Assembly: GCA_024734555.1 (NCBI GenBank)
Contig: JANPWX010000480.1
Location: forward strand, 4,278,671 to 4,342,670
Direction of reading: 5' to 3'
DNA from: Trochalopteron elliotii
Taxonomy: Eukaryota > Chordata > Aves > Passeriformes > Leiothrichidae
DNA: 64,000 bases
Shown here: positions 10,722 through 22,500 of the stretch, in pieces
Numbering within the stretch: position 1 is the first letter of the stretch
Layout of the letters: every line of letters begins with the position of its first letter
Notes under the pieces: generated by a model
What the model saw: the letters and a program-made list of their open reading frames with translations, nothing else
Databases searched by the model: none
Told to the model about the DNA's origin: nothing
Made by a program: the position numbers and the translations under genes

Positions 10722-10852
10722 CAGAGGTGAGAGAAGCAAGGGCTTATTCTCCTCTACTCAGCACTTGGGAGACTGCATCTGATATGGGTTGGGTCTTCCC
10801 AGCCCAAGGAATTCATGACCAAATGGGATGAGTCCAGCAAGGGCCACTGCAC
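10722..10852 (+). mobile_element. Probable CR1 LINE fragment next to LTR-A copy 2
   Basis: The sequence from GAGAGAAGCAAGGGCTTATT through CTCAGCACTTGGGAGACTGC to GAGTCCAGCAAGGGCCAC follows the order of a segment found in the reverse-transcriptase part of bird CR1 elements (recognised from memory, not aligned). It stops at the border of the LTR-A copy beginning at 10853. I could not find the continuing CR1 sequence on the far side of the LTR at 11300, so nesting is not shown for this one. It is diverged and non-coding. Confidence 0.45.
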
Positions 10853-11299
10853 TGATGCCTTGGGAAGGCTGACCTGGAACAGAGACTGCACAGAGCCAGA
10901 GAATAAAGTAGATATTAATTAAAAGGCCTTTAAGAACACACCTTGGGCAGGACAAGGGCCTGGCCAGGGCTACACCCAAGGTGGACCCAAAATGGTCACA
11001 AAATGGACAAATGGTTGCGAGGTCTCACACTTTGATAAGTTTTGGCCCATTTGCATACTGGGGTTTAATTGTCCAATTCCAGCTTCAGGTTGTGAGGTCC
11101 CATCCTTCTTGTTCCTCCCTCCAGCCCACCCTTGTTTGTGCTTTTGGGGCTGAAAGTTGTCCTTGGTGTGCAGCAGGAAAAGGATTTGTTTTGTGTCCCT
11201 GCTGTGTGCAGAGCTGAGTGACACTGACTGTGAGCTCAGAGCTGCACCCCTGGGCAGCACAGAGTCTGAAATACAAGAAAGCTCAAACTTCAGGCATCA
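10853..11299 (-). mobile_element. LTR-like interspersed repeat, family LTR-A copy 2 (antisense)
   Basis: A 447 bp copy in the opposite orientation to copy 1. The right-hand (5') end reads TGATGCCTGAAG on the minus strand, and the left-hand end reads TGATGCCTTGGG on the plus strand. The flanks GCAC (10849-10852) and GCAT (11300-11303) agree at three of four bases, as expected for an old 4 bp target duplication. The octamer is at 11049-11056 as ATTTGCAT. The polyadenylation signal is changed to an ATTAAT form, a difference shared with copy 4. The stem near the polyadenylation site is reduced to 9 bp. Open frames through it are shadows of the repeat. Confidence 0.8.
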
Positions 11300-14020
11300 G
11301 CATGTGCTGGGGAAGGAAGGCAGCAAATCCTGAAATAGTCTGGAATGGCTGGGCTGGTTCAGTTCAGCTCATCTGACCCCATCTCCTGAGGAGGGCTGGC
11401 AGAGGAGCTGGAGCCAGAGATGACAGAGAGGACAGGAGAGAGCCACCACAGGAATGTCCCATGCAAGAGTGAAATCCATTCCTGGGAGAGGCTGTGCATT
11501 CCCATCCCAGCTGGACATCAGCTGTCACAGGTTCAGCATCATTAACAGCCTCACTTCATTTCAGTGTGAATCAAAGTTCAGGTTCCTTTGTTTAGAGTGG
11601 TGAGATGACCACCAGAGATCACTTCATACCCAAATTGTGTGTGAAGCTTTTGTTCTGACTTGCACTGTCAGTCACCCAAAAATTGTGGCCATTTAGTTAT
11701 TGTAACATTAAAGGAAAAGAGTCTTCATACTGTGGTCTAGGATTTTTTTCCAGTTATTTTTCTCCATTTTTTTTTTCCCTACACCAACCCTGATTTCATG
11801 GTCTCTCTACAAAGTGTTGAATGTACAAGGACAATTAATCAGCTATTAATGGCAGAACACTTCCATTGGGTTTTCTCCAGGGAGAGAGTTACAGATTGTT
11901 TTCATAATTCTAATTGTGTTACTAGTGTTCAAATTTAAAGCCATAGGATCTTCATTTGTTGGTTGAGAGGTTGTTTGGTTTTGGGTTTCTTTCTTTTGAT
12001 TTTTTTTTTTCCTGCCAAATGCTATTTTCTGACATTAAAGGAAAATACAAAGAAAATTACATTTCTATAATTTAATTTGTTTGATACCTCTTCAACACCA
12101 CTGCCATGTTTTTTTACTTCAAGTGCCAGCTATTAAATACCTTCCTAAGGGACTGTAAATTCTGTCTGTGGAAACCCCTTTCCAGACAAATATGCTGTAC
12201 AGGTGCTATAGAAATTTATTGCTCAGTGCAAGTTATTAAAACCAGAAAGTTGCTTTATTACTTTGACAGTTTTGCATTTGAAGTTGTTCACACCCAGAAA
12301 AAAAAATATGCAACAGAGATTTAAAATGGAGTTACGTGGTAGAAACTAAATTCTGAACCTGACCAGATGGGATATTTGGGAGGTAACCATTTTAAATCCC
12401 CCTTTCCCTGTTGTTTTATGAGCTTAATGGGCTNNNNNNNNNACTAAAAGATGAAGACACCCACCTTCTCGAGCTGTATTGTGCCAAACAGTGCTCTTTC
12501 TTCCTGAAAAAGGCATTTATACAGAAAAACATCTTGTTTTTCTTCACCTCAGCTCATGAAAACTGTGTGCACTTTGTTAATATGACCTTTAGTGAAGTGA
12601 CTAAAGGGAGGAGAGTGATGGGGACGAGAACTAGGAGGAAATAGCAGGAAATGTAGCTGAGGACTGCAGCTATGTGTGAAGCCTCCAGGTTCCTTTCATA
12701 TTTTATTCTATTTAAGAAATGCTCAGTCCCTCTATTAAAATTCCTATATGCACCACAGCACTAAAATGGTTGTGGTACTTTGAAGTTTGACTTAATTAAT
12801 ATGACTATAATTTGCTTCCAAGCAAATACCAGCATTGACAGCTAAAGCTACCACAGAGAGCAATATCTGGGAGATGCTTAGAGACATCTTTTTTGTTACT
12901 CTTTTAATCCTTCTAAAAAGAATCTTCTGTTCACCCCCAAATTACAGGCTTCAGAAAGTAAAATTGCTTAATTTCTTGATGGCTAATCTCCTTCCTGGGC
13001 TTTCAAACCATAATAAGGCTTTATTTATAAATTACCATATCTTGTATGTATGGTAAGAGCAGAAAAAGAGCCTCGTGTGCCCTTCTGTGCATTCTGCAGC
13101 AAACCCAATCAAGGCACCATTGTTTGCACACTCTTTCTTATAAAATCTTATCTTACAGTTCTAATTTAAATGACCAGCACTTAAAAAAAAAAAAATGAAA
13201 AAAACACTGAAGGAAACTTTCAAATTACGCTGATTAAGCTGACAAGCTTGCTTATTATATTGTTTTGGCAATATTTTTTTTCACTTAGAGAGTCCTGCAA
13301 GGCAGCACCTCCTGGGGAGCAGGCAGGCTGGGATGCTGCCTTTAGAACACAGCACTGAGGGCTAGACCACCTCCACAGCACAGAAAAGCAGCTGTGACTC
13401 AGCCCTAGCTCCTTCCTTGCTACTTTTAGCTTAGGGGAAGAGTGTAAATTAGTTCCTCTCATTGTCCTTCCTGGAGCTGATTTTTGTCCCTTTTGGTAAG
13501 CAGTCTGGGATGGCAGTTTATTTATTGCTGCCATAAACAAGTGCTTCTCAGCTGACAAAAAAATACTCCTTCACTGAACACAAAGCAAGCCCATTTCTAA
13601 TGTGCAGTCCTATGAAAAGTAATTTTTAAAAAGGACTTGGATTTAATTTCCCTTGGCTTTTTTATTAATAATGCCATTTGATTGAGTAAATAGACTCCTT
13701 CAGACTTTTCATTGAAACAGAAGAAACTTTCCTTCTACAGCATGTATTTAATAACTGTTCTGCCCCCTTAAGATGTCATTTAGTGTCATTTACAGTCTGC
13801 TGCTCAAATCCCCTGGAAACAGTAAAGCAGGAGTTGAATATTTACTTTTCACTGATTTTAAATAAAGCCTTGTTTAATCCCTAAGTGAAAGACTCAGCCT
13901 TCACCTTGAGGAGAAGGAGCTGATAATAACTGTGAATGTGTAACTTCTGTGTCACTTAGAAAGATCTTCACTACTCGCCTTGACACCTGCACAATTTCCC
14001 TTGCTGTAGGTGTGTAACGG
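11300..14020. other. No gene seen; includes an assembly gap
   Basis: Unique-looking AT-rich sequence. The 77-codon frame at 12411-12644 runs through the N gap and cannot be trusted. A 112-codon minus-strand frame at 13220-13558 has no recognisable domain. Confidence 0.5.
12434..12442. other. Assembly gap of 9 N
   Basis: Nine undetermined bases in an otherwise complete window. The true length of the missing sequence may differ from nine. Confidence 0.99.
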
Positions 14021-14083
14021 GGGAGAAATCCTGAGCCTTGGGGGATAAATCCTGAGCCTTGGGGGATAAATCCTGAGCCTTTT
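14021..14083 (+). repeat. 21 bp tandem repeat, 3 copies, heading the 190 bp array
   Basis: Three adjacent 21 bp units start at 14021, 14042 and 14063, each built on AAATCCTGAGCCTT flanked by G runs. Their AGAAATCCTG start matches the GGGAGAAATCCTG segment inside each 190 bp unit, so the short array looks like a local expansion of part of the long unit. An 11-bp partial duplication (GGAATTTCAGC) follows at about 14085-14105. Confidence 0.9.
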
Positions 14084-15064
14084 GGAATTTCAGCGGAATT
14101 TCAGCAGAAGCCAGGCACAGGACCTAAGACCTGAAGGGTGGGCCTTTTCAAAGGGAAACTAATCTCACCCCCCGCCCAGGTCCCTGATGTCAGTTTGTAG
14201 GAGATGTTTGACACTCCAAGAGCAGCCAGAGTTCCAGCTTGTGGGGCTTGGATCTGGGAGAAATCCCGCTCCATTTGGAATTTTAGCAGGCAGAAGCCCA
14301 GCGCCAGGCACAGGGCCTTAGACAAGAATGGTGGCCCTTTTCTGTGGGAAACTAATTGCACCCCCTCAGGTTCCTGATGTGATTTTGTAGGAGGTGTTTG
14401 GCACTCCAAGGGCAGCCAGAGTTCCAACTTGTGGGGTTTGGTTCTGGGAGAAATCCTTATCCCTTAGGAATTCTAGCTGGCAGAAGCCCAGTGCCAGGCA
14501 CAGAGCCTTAAGCATGAACGGTGGGCCTTTTCTGTAGGAAACTAAACTCAGCCCCCAGGCTCCTGATGTGATTTTGTAGGAGGCATTTGACACTCCAAGG
14601 GCAGCCAGGCTTCCAACTTGTGGGGCTTGGATCTGGGAGAAATCCTGCTCCATTTGGAATTTTAGCAGGCAGAAGCCCAGTGCCAGGCACAGGGTGGGCC
14701 TTAGCCACAGTGGCCCTTTTCCATGGAAAACTAAACTCAACCCCCAGGTTCTTGATGTCAGTTTGTAAGGAGGCATTTGACACTCCAAGGGCAGCCAGGC
14801 TTCCAACTTGTGGGGTTTGGATCTGGGAGAAATCCTGCTGCATTTGGAATTTCAGCAGGCAGAAGTCCAGTGCCAGGCGAAGGGCCTAAGACCCGAAGTG
14901 TGGGACTTTTGCATGGAAAAATAATCTCAGCCCCCCAGGTGCCTGATGTCAGTTTGTAGGAGGCATTTGGCACTCCAAGGGCAGCCAGGCTTCCAACTTG
15001 TGGCAGCTTGGATCTGGGAGAAATCCCTATAGATTCAGAATTTTAGTGGGTAGAAGCCCAATGC
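14084..15064 (+). repeat. Tandem array of a ~190 bp unit, about 5 copies
   Basis: The landmark CTTGTGGGG recurs near 14238, 14428, 14617 and 14807, and a variant recurs near 14997, giving a spacing of 189-190 bp. Other landmarks repeat with it: GGCAGAAGCCCAGTGCCAGG, CACTCCAAGGGCAGCCAG and CTGGGAGAAATCC. Units differ by scattered substitutions and small indels, and the two ends fade out. Minus-strand open frames of 108-146 codons run through the array because one spacing is 189 bp (63 codons), giving an apparent repeated protein with elements such as LCLALGFC and SYKITSGTWG. No start context, splice sites or family resemblance support a real gene. It is best read as a satellite-like or minisatellite array. 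Confidence 0.93.
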
Positions 15065-18000
15065 GGGTGTTGAAAAGCATTTGCCAGCCAGCCAGACTGC
15101 TGCATGATTTGACTGCAAGTTATCCAAAGCAAAGACATTTAATTTTTGTGGCAGCAGACAGCAACCACCACAAAGTAGCAGCTCTTTAATGTGTGTATGT
15201 TTTGAGCTAAGTCTCACACCCTGGGAAGATCAGAACACAGCCACAGTCAGCGGCCCAGATCGATTAACCACGTTTTATTTGGAAGAGGTGTCACAGTGCC
15301 TCTCTTTTCCCAGCCCAGCAGAACAGTTGGCAACCTTTCAGTGACATAAAGAGATCTTTTGAAACCCACGCGCCCACATAAGCTTCCCAACATCTTTGAT
15401 TTAAAGGAATGGTGTTATAAAAGAGAATAGGATGCACATGGTTTCATAATATTTTCCCTCTGATTCCTCTTACCCCTAAACAATTCCATCTGCAAATACA
15501 TTTTGATAACTAATGCATTCTCATATTACCTCAAGCAGAGGGGAACCAGCACTCTTTATGACCTTGGATTTGCTTTTTGGCACTTACATTACTGAGGAAA
15601 TGCTCATTAGAACTCCAGTCAACTCATCCCACTCTTCCCCAGCCTAAAGTCATTAAACTTTAACACAGAGGCACATTTCCCAGAAACAGTATTATGACCA
15701 AATATCCAATTTAAATTGAAAATAGAAGAGCTGGATTCTAAAACTCATGTTAAAGAACCCTCAGCATAAAACGATAGCCAATAAGAAAAGTATTTTACTA
15801 AAATTAGCCAAGACCCTGTGTGCATTCATGTTCAGTGGCTGATTTTACAAGTACCAAAATGCTCACAGAAAGGGAGGCACAGCTACAATGCAAAATAACC
15901 CTGTCCCATGGAGACTGAGTAAAAGCAGGAGGATTTGTTTGTGTGTGTGGGCCCAAAATCATCATTTAGGGACAGCTCCAGCTGGCTTCCAAGTGTTTCA
16001 CATCCAAGGAGTGGAAGGCATGCCTATATTTATTACATTATTTATTTTTATATAGTTGTGTCCTGGAGTGCTCCACAGAGTGGCTATAAAGAGTAAATTG
16101 ATAGAGTTGAAAAAAATAATATTAGAGGAACGAAGAGAAATAAGAACTGTAGACAGGGGAGAAGGCAAGGATATGTTTAGGAATGGGTTGGTGAGTCAAT
16201 GAGGTGGAAAGAAAAGAGGGAGGCTACTTTCAGCTAGTACGTGTCCAGGAGGAATGAATTAACAGCAGTCAGAGACCTTATGTGGCAAAGCAGATAAAAT
16301 GATGCATAAAATACAGAATAAAAGGGAGGATACAGACAGAGACAGACCCTGGGAGAAACTGGAGAACCACCTCAGAGGATTTTGGAAACAAAAGGTTAGA
16401 ACTGAGTGGGGTTTGGTATTTCTCTTAAAAGAACTGCTCTTAAGAAGCCTCTTCTTTAAAGAGGCCAAGGCCACATCCTGATCTAATTTTCACTTCTTCT
16501 CATGTGTAATTTCCACTGAAACTCATGGAATTCTATGCTTACAAAATATCAAAAATGGATCTGAAGCCCCTATGAAATCACTAGAAATATTTTGGATTTA
16601 TAAAACTGAGACTGCAATTATCTGTTCACTGGTTTTTCAAGGAACAGGAAAGAAAACATCTGAAAATTTCATTGATATTCTAAAAGAAATGAGTACAAAA
16701 GGCAAAACCAAAAAAATCTCTTTAAAGTAATTTCTTTCATTGGATTACATTCATTCCTGAAGCCTCCATTATCTGTCAATTCAGATGATTTTTGGAAGCA
16801 TTTTTACAGGAAAATAACATTGAGTAGAAACCCCAGTGCCTGTATTACTAAGCAAATGATTCAGGGCCAGGCTAAAAGCAAACTCTTCCCAAGTTTGTCT
16901 TTCAAGTACCTTTAGGTTTGGGTTTTTACCTTTAAGACAGCCTTGGGAGGGAGGTGAAGCCTGGGTGACAGAAAGAATTCAGGTGTTGAGTACTGTGGTG
17001 CTCCTGTCACTCTCACAAAATTGCCAGCAAACTTTCAGGTCAGTTCACGGTTTGCATCAGCCCTCTTGCCTCAAAATAAAATATGGATTCTGATAACCTA
17101 GCCAGTTCCTCCCATCAGTGCAAACATAACCTTTAAACCCACATATTAACTGTGTGGCAACATGCTTTACAATTTTCTTCTAAGCATTATAATTAAAAAG
17201 ATTTAGCCCTTGTTTAATCTGGCATAACACATTCGGCAGAGTACAACAGTATAGGCACATCTGTATATTTGCATAGCAAAAAAGTCTAAAAATACTTGTG
17301 CAAAAGACAAAAGGTATCTTTTGAATGCATGACCCAGTCCTAGCTTCAATTACAGGTTTCAGCACAGGGTATTATGGTCTTGTTTTTAGCTACATGTGTG
17401 TGACTACCTAATTACAAAGCAATGCTTTTAAACAAATGCCCTGATTCTGGCATTCACAAAGGGCCACACGAGATTACCTCTGTTAAACAGAATGGAACTC
17501 AGCTGGTGCAAAACCTTCCTGGAATAAGAATCTTGCTCAGAATTTATTTTGTCTTTTTCTCTCTATCTGGATGAAAGATATGGTAAAATCCAGGCTGGCA
17601 ATCTCAAATTGGCTTTTGAGATATATACCATTAATTTAATAATTAAAATATAATTCTTGACTGCAGGGAGCAAATGATGATAGTGTCATTAGGCCTCTCA
17701 GTCTGGTACATGGAATGTCTAACAAATGGAGTGTTTTCAGTAAAAACAGGATGATGCTATAAATTTGCACAATCAGCTGTGTGCAGAACTGATTAAGTCC
17801 ATAAGGTGTCTGTTAAATGATTTATTAGTTTAAAAGATGCTATAAAACAATAGTATTATTCTCTCAGTAGTAGACATCTGAATGTTAGGTTTTCATCTCA
17901 CAGCCTCTGATGTAAGGAACAGCTGTGCCTATTGTAGTGTATTCTTGAGATGGACATCTACTTATCTAACCCAACAGAGGACCTCAGCACAGCTATAAAT

Positions 18001-19523
18001 GCAAATCACCCTCCTCCCTGAGAGCCATAAAAATAAAGCACATTTCAAATATTTAAATAAAGAGTTGGGGGTGGTTTTTTCCCCTGAGTTTTATATTTTC
18101 ACTTTCATCTGTAAGGTATCCACTTTTTGACTGCTGCTTATCCGAAGTTCCTTTATTATTTATGAATATCAGTGAGTTGAGAGCATCTCTGGGGAGGGAG
18201 GGGGAGAATCAATAGCCCAACATTTGAAGTACATCTCTCACATTTGAGATTACAGGGGATGACTCACGGCGGGTGAAGCACATGGTTAATGTCTGGCAGC
18301 CCAGAGCATTTTTTATTACCTGAGCTCTCCTGAGAGTGTGGGAGGGAGCATTATGCACCAGAGCCACCTCACAACACGCATCCAGCCTTCAGACCAGGAT
18401 TTTTTCCCTTTATGAGGGCTAAAACCTGGATGCCTCGTGTGCTCCCAGGGCTGTTCCTGTTCTGCTGCCAGACGTTTATGGCAAGTGGAAATCTGAAAAC
18501 TCTCCCAGGGACATCTGGATCCTCTCAGTTTACCTGGCTGTCATTTTTGAAACATCACTGGACTTATTCTTTTGATTACCACCCTAAATAGGCTGTGTTA
18601 AAGACCTATTTAGATGTTACTTGGAGATTGCAAGATAAAAAGCATGGGACTACTGTAAGGCCTACTAAAGTCAGCATGAATCCTGTTGATGTTAACATCA
18701 AGGGACTTCAGAGCAGGACATAAAAATATTGTCCCTGCTCACTTTTTCTTTTATTAAAGGGTTTTTCAAAGAAAAACGCTCCAGCTTTACTTTAAGTATA
18801 TATTTAAGTATATGTGCTTAATTTTAAGTATATATGAGTCTTCAAACTCTTGTAGTAATTTTAAGTATATACAAGTATATATAAGTATATATATAAAGTA
18901 TATATTATTAAGTATATATAAGTATATACAGATATATATATAATATAATTTTAAGTATATGTAAGTCTTTAAATTCTTGCAGCTTGAACTCCTCGTGCTT
19001 GTCTGGCATTCACTCCTTTCTGTTGCATGATTTGGTGAACTGCCGTGGGCCTGTGTTGGAATGAGGTGGTTTTTTTAGCTCCCTGTACACAAGAATTGCA
19101 TTTGTGCATATGCTAATGGACTTACAGATCAAGCACTACTTTTTGAGCTCCTTATGAATTTCCTCAGTGCCAGGATTATGAAAGTGTTGACTCTCGAGAT
19201 TATCGGCAGGGAAGGGAGATGAAGTTCAAAAATCATTTTAAGAGATTTAAATAGAAATGTCCAGAGAGGAGTAATATTATTTATCATTGAAAAGAAGTAA
19301 AAACAGGTCTTACTTTAAATAAGAAGTAAAGTTATAATGGGTATTCTTTTCAGCAGAGCTTATTCTTAATAACTGAAAAAAAATGGTATTTTGATGATTA
19401 ACTTTTTTTCTTTTTCCCATGATGACTGTGATCAGTGAAGCTGCTTTTTAAATAAGATATTTTAATAGAAGCTTCTTGTCAAGAATGAACTGATGTTAAT
19501 GGCATTGGTGTCTGTTTTTCCAG
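15065..19523. other. No gene seen; AT-rich DNA with a TATA-rich block
   Basis: No recognisable repeat family. The part from about 17750 to 18560 is free of low-complexity runs and of the repeats seen elsewhere, and would be the first place to test for conserved non-coding sequence, though this cannot be judged from one species. The AAGTATAT-rich block lies at 18788-18985. Confidence 0.45.
18788..18985 (+). repeat. AAGTATAT-rich block with an internal 37 bp duplication
   Basis: Repeated AAGTATATAT units are mixed with a longer direct duplication: the segment at 18820-18856 (AATTTTAAGTATATATGAGT onward) returns at 18947-18983, 127 bp downstream, with a few substitutions. The units all face the same way. 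A/T-rich minisatellite DNA is the likely nature. Confidence 0.85.
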
Positions 19524-19579
19524 ATGATCAAAACTTTCTGACTGACGAAAAATGCTTACAAGGCTCAGTAGGAACTCAG
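19524..19579 (+). other. Candidate 56 bp exon (weak)
   Basis: The segment is preceded by TCTGTTTTTCCAG, with a possible branch site in TGATGTTAAT about 30 nt upstream, and is followed by GTATGG after CAG. One frame is open, beginning after two bases: DQNFLTDEKCLQGSVGTQ. I do not recognise the peptide. The donor site is only moderate, and chance exon-like segments are expected in a 64 kb window. It could be an exon of a host gene or non-coding RNA on the plus strand, or nothing. Confidence 0.25.
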
Positions 19580-22500
19580 GTATGGAGTTTTTCGAAGTGT
19601 CGACAGATTGAAATGCTGAATAGATAATGAAACAAATTGTGGTTATAGGCTGTTCTTTAAAGGCTGTTCAACTTTCAAAATTAACATTTAGATTTATTTA
19701 GTTAATCCAGTGTTTTAATAGAGTATATATTAGTGAAGACGAGTGAATATGAAGTTTCCACATTGAAAGTGGTACATAGCATTATTACATTGCCAATATC
19801 TCTAATTAAAATAGTGGATTATTTAGCAGTCACTGGAAAAGAAGTATATTCTTATCTCTGCATGGTGAATCTCATGATACCTCTCCAACAGACAGGAAAA
19901 TTAATGCAAGTATTTGTAATGTTTCCAGAGAAAATCAAAGGCAGAGCTCTCAACAGATACCAGAAATATTTCCAGAATATATTTCTGTGTATTCTAACAG
20001 GAATGCAACAATCTCTTCCCAGTTTATATCCATAGTTAAAACATGTAAGCAAGACATATAGAACCAATTTTCCAAAAAATGCCATAGTCGGGCAAAAAAT
20101 TGTTTTCTGATTTAAACAGATGTGCTCATGCACTACCAGAAGGAATTCTTTACACTGAGTGCCCATGAAATTGTCAAATGTTTTGAGTAACTTCTTTGAA
20201 CATAAATCCTCTGTCACCGCTCTAACTGGCTACAGTTGTACCTCAAGCTAATGGCACTCTTGCCCACAAATGGCCTGAATGAAAAATATATTAAAGAACA
20301 TTATAAAGTCCAACTTTTAATTTAGTTTCTTTGGATGACTCATGATGATTTGAAGTCCTTAAATCAAAAGTGGGCAGCATTCTAAAAGACATTATGGCTT
20401 GGCAATTAGGAGCACAAAGTAAGAACTCCTGGGTGATGTTCTTTGGCCTGTGGGAGGCATGAAGTTGGAGTAGATGATGGTAATTGCTCCTTTAGCTGCC
20501 ACATCTATGAATCTAAAATACCTTTTCCCCAGTCCTGAGGGGAAGGAAGAATAGATGGTGATCAAGGAACAGTGGTTTCTGTTAATGCAGCCTTCTAGCT
20601 ACCATTTCTGACAGCAGCTCACTCGACAGAGATCACCCTTATGTTCCTTTCCATCAAGCATGGAAGTGATTAAAAACTTCTAGAAATTCTTGTATTAGAT
20701 GATATTCGAGACACTGACTTTAGCTAAATGATAGTTAGGCTAGGTTACACCACAATATCACTCAATCTTTTCATTTCACAGCTCATCCTGAAAGTCATTT
20801 TCCTATAGGATGCAGGCTTTATAGTGCTGATGATTTATTCAAAGGAGCTCATTCTCAGTCCCTTGGGGATGTCTTCAAGCATATTTCCCTAACCAATTTC
20901 ATGTATCATGTTTTCCATTCCATTTCAAATCTTTCTCCCTCTTTACATCTCTAATCAGGAAAGGATCAAATTTTCTCACCTTGAAACAAGCTTGTCCTAC
21001 TCTTTGGAGCAATCATGGGAGATAAAAATGCATCATTTAGATATTCTTACAGGAAGAATTCAGGAAGGTAATTGTCAGATCAGCTGCCACTGCAGATTTC
21101 TCTTCAAATGTAATCTTAATTCAAAAAAGAAGGGACTCCCTGACCTCTGCAAAATTAATAATGTCCAAAATCCACTTAGAAACTTCTCATTCTTCATGGA
21201 GGGGTTTCTCAGATTTCAGCTTTTCTAGAAAAACAGGTAAATTCAATTTCCTTCCTCCCACTCATTCTTAAATCTTTGGAGATGAATGTGAAAGGATTTT
21301 GAAGTAATTTCATTTCAGTCCTGAATTTCTGAATTTCTGAATTAATAATCTGAATTTCTGCCTCTGATTCCTACACTGCAGTGCACTTCCTAACCTTCAC
21401 TTCTTGAATGTCTCACTTTACTGTGTATCAAGCATTCCAAAAAAAAAGTGCCATTTAAGAACATCATTAATGCTCTTAATTAATGCCATCAAGAGCATAA
21501 GGTGATGGAGGTGTGACTGTTGCAGCCACATGAAGTTCCAGACAGTATAGACAGTATCCCTGCTGTAGAGCTTCACTGCCAGGGAATTCATCTTTTATGA
21601 AACTTGAATATAGTGATGGGGTGTGTAGCCACATTTCTAACTCTTGCTTGTGAGTATAACTTTTACTTGAGGATATTTCACTTTTTTATTATAAATGTAT
21701 CCATCCTGGGTTAGTTTCCTCCATTCCTCTTCTGTGTCCCTTCCTCAAAACATTCTGTAGGAAGCTTTGTATAATCCCCTGCTTCTCTCTGCTCCATTGG
21801 AAACTTCCTCCCAGCATCTCAAAACGAGTTCTCTGTCCCTTTAGGCAGAAATCCCTTTCCATTTTCCTGGCGTTCTGGAGAGAGGTTCACCCCTTGGGCC
21901 ACCTTGGTGGGTTCCACCCTGGGATAATCATTCTGCTGTGGCTGTGTGGTTCTTCCTTCCCCAGCTATCTTGGCTTTCTCCTCCTGTGGTCAGTTCCAGC
22001 ACCTGTGCAGTACCTTTGTGTTTAATATGATTAAAACCTGTATTTGGATAATCCAACATCAAGCAATTTTAATTTAGTGTTCCAGGCAAAGCTGAGGGGG
22101 AGGATGGAGATGTGGCATTAGCAATGATAATGAAGGAGGAAGGGAGTAAGCAGTGGGAGAGGTTTGCTGTGTAGGTGGGAAGGAGTGTTGATGTTTTTTC
22201 TCATCCTGTAACAACAGGAACTGAGGCAACTGCCAAGAGGCACCTAATGCCCCGTTCTGGCAGCCCAAGCAGAAAGACAAGAGGCTCACAGCTTGATTCC
22301 TTGCTTTTGGCAGCTCAAAAAATGATAAATGGAACAGAAATGCTCTGGAAAACAGCAAAGGCATAATTAGGCATCATTTACCCATGGCAGACAGGGGAGG
22401 TATGTGCTTGTAGGCTTACAGGACTTTCCACGCTGCATTTCTTTATTAACCCTTTGTCCCTGCTAGAAAGTTTAAATTGCTTTTATTCTGCTTGGGTAGC

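Noticed and set aside
14021..15064. Tandem array as a CRISPR-like repeat array
   Set aside because: Units are ~190 bp, diverged and contiguous, with no short identical repeats separated by unique spacers; the window is vertebrate DNA.
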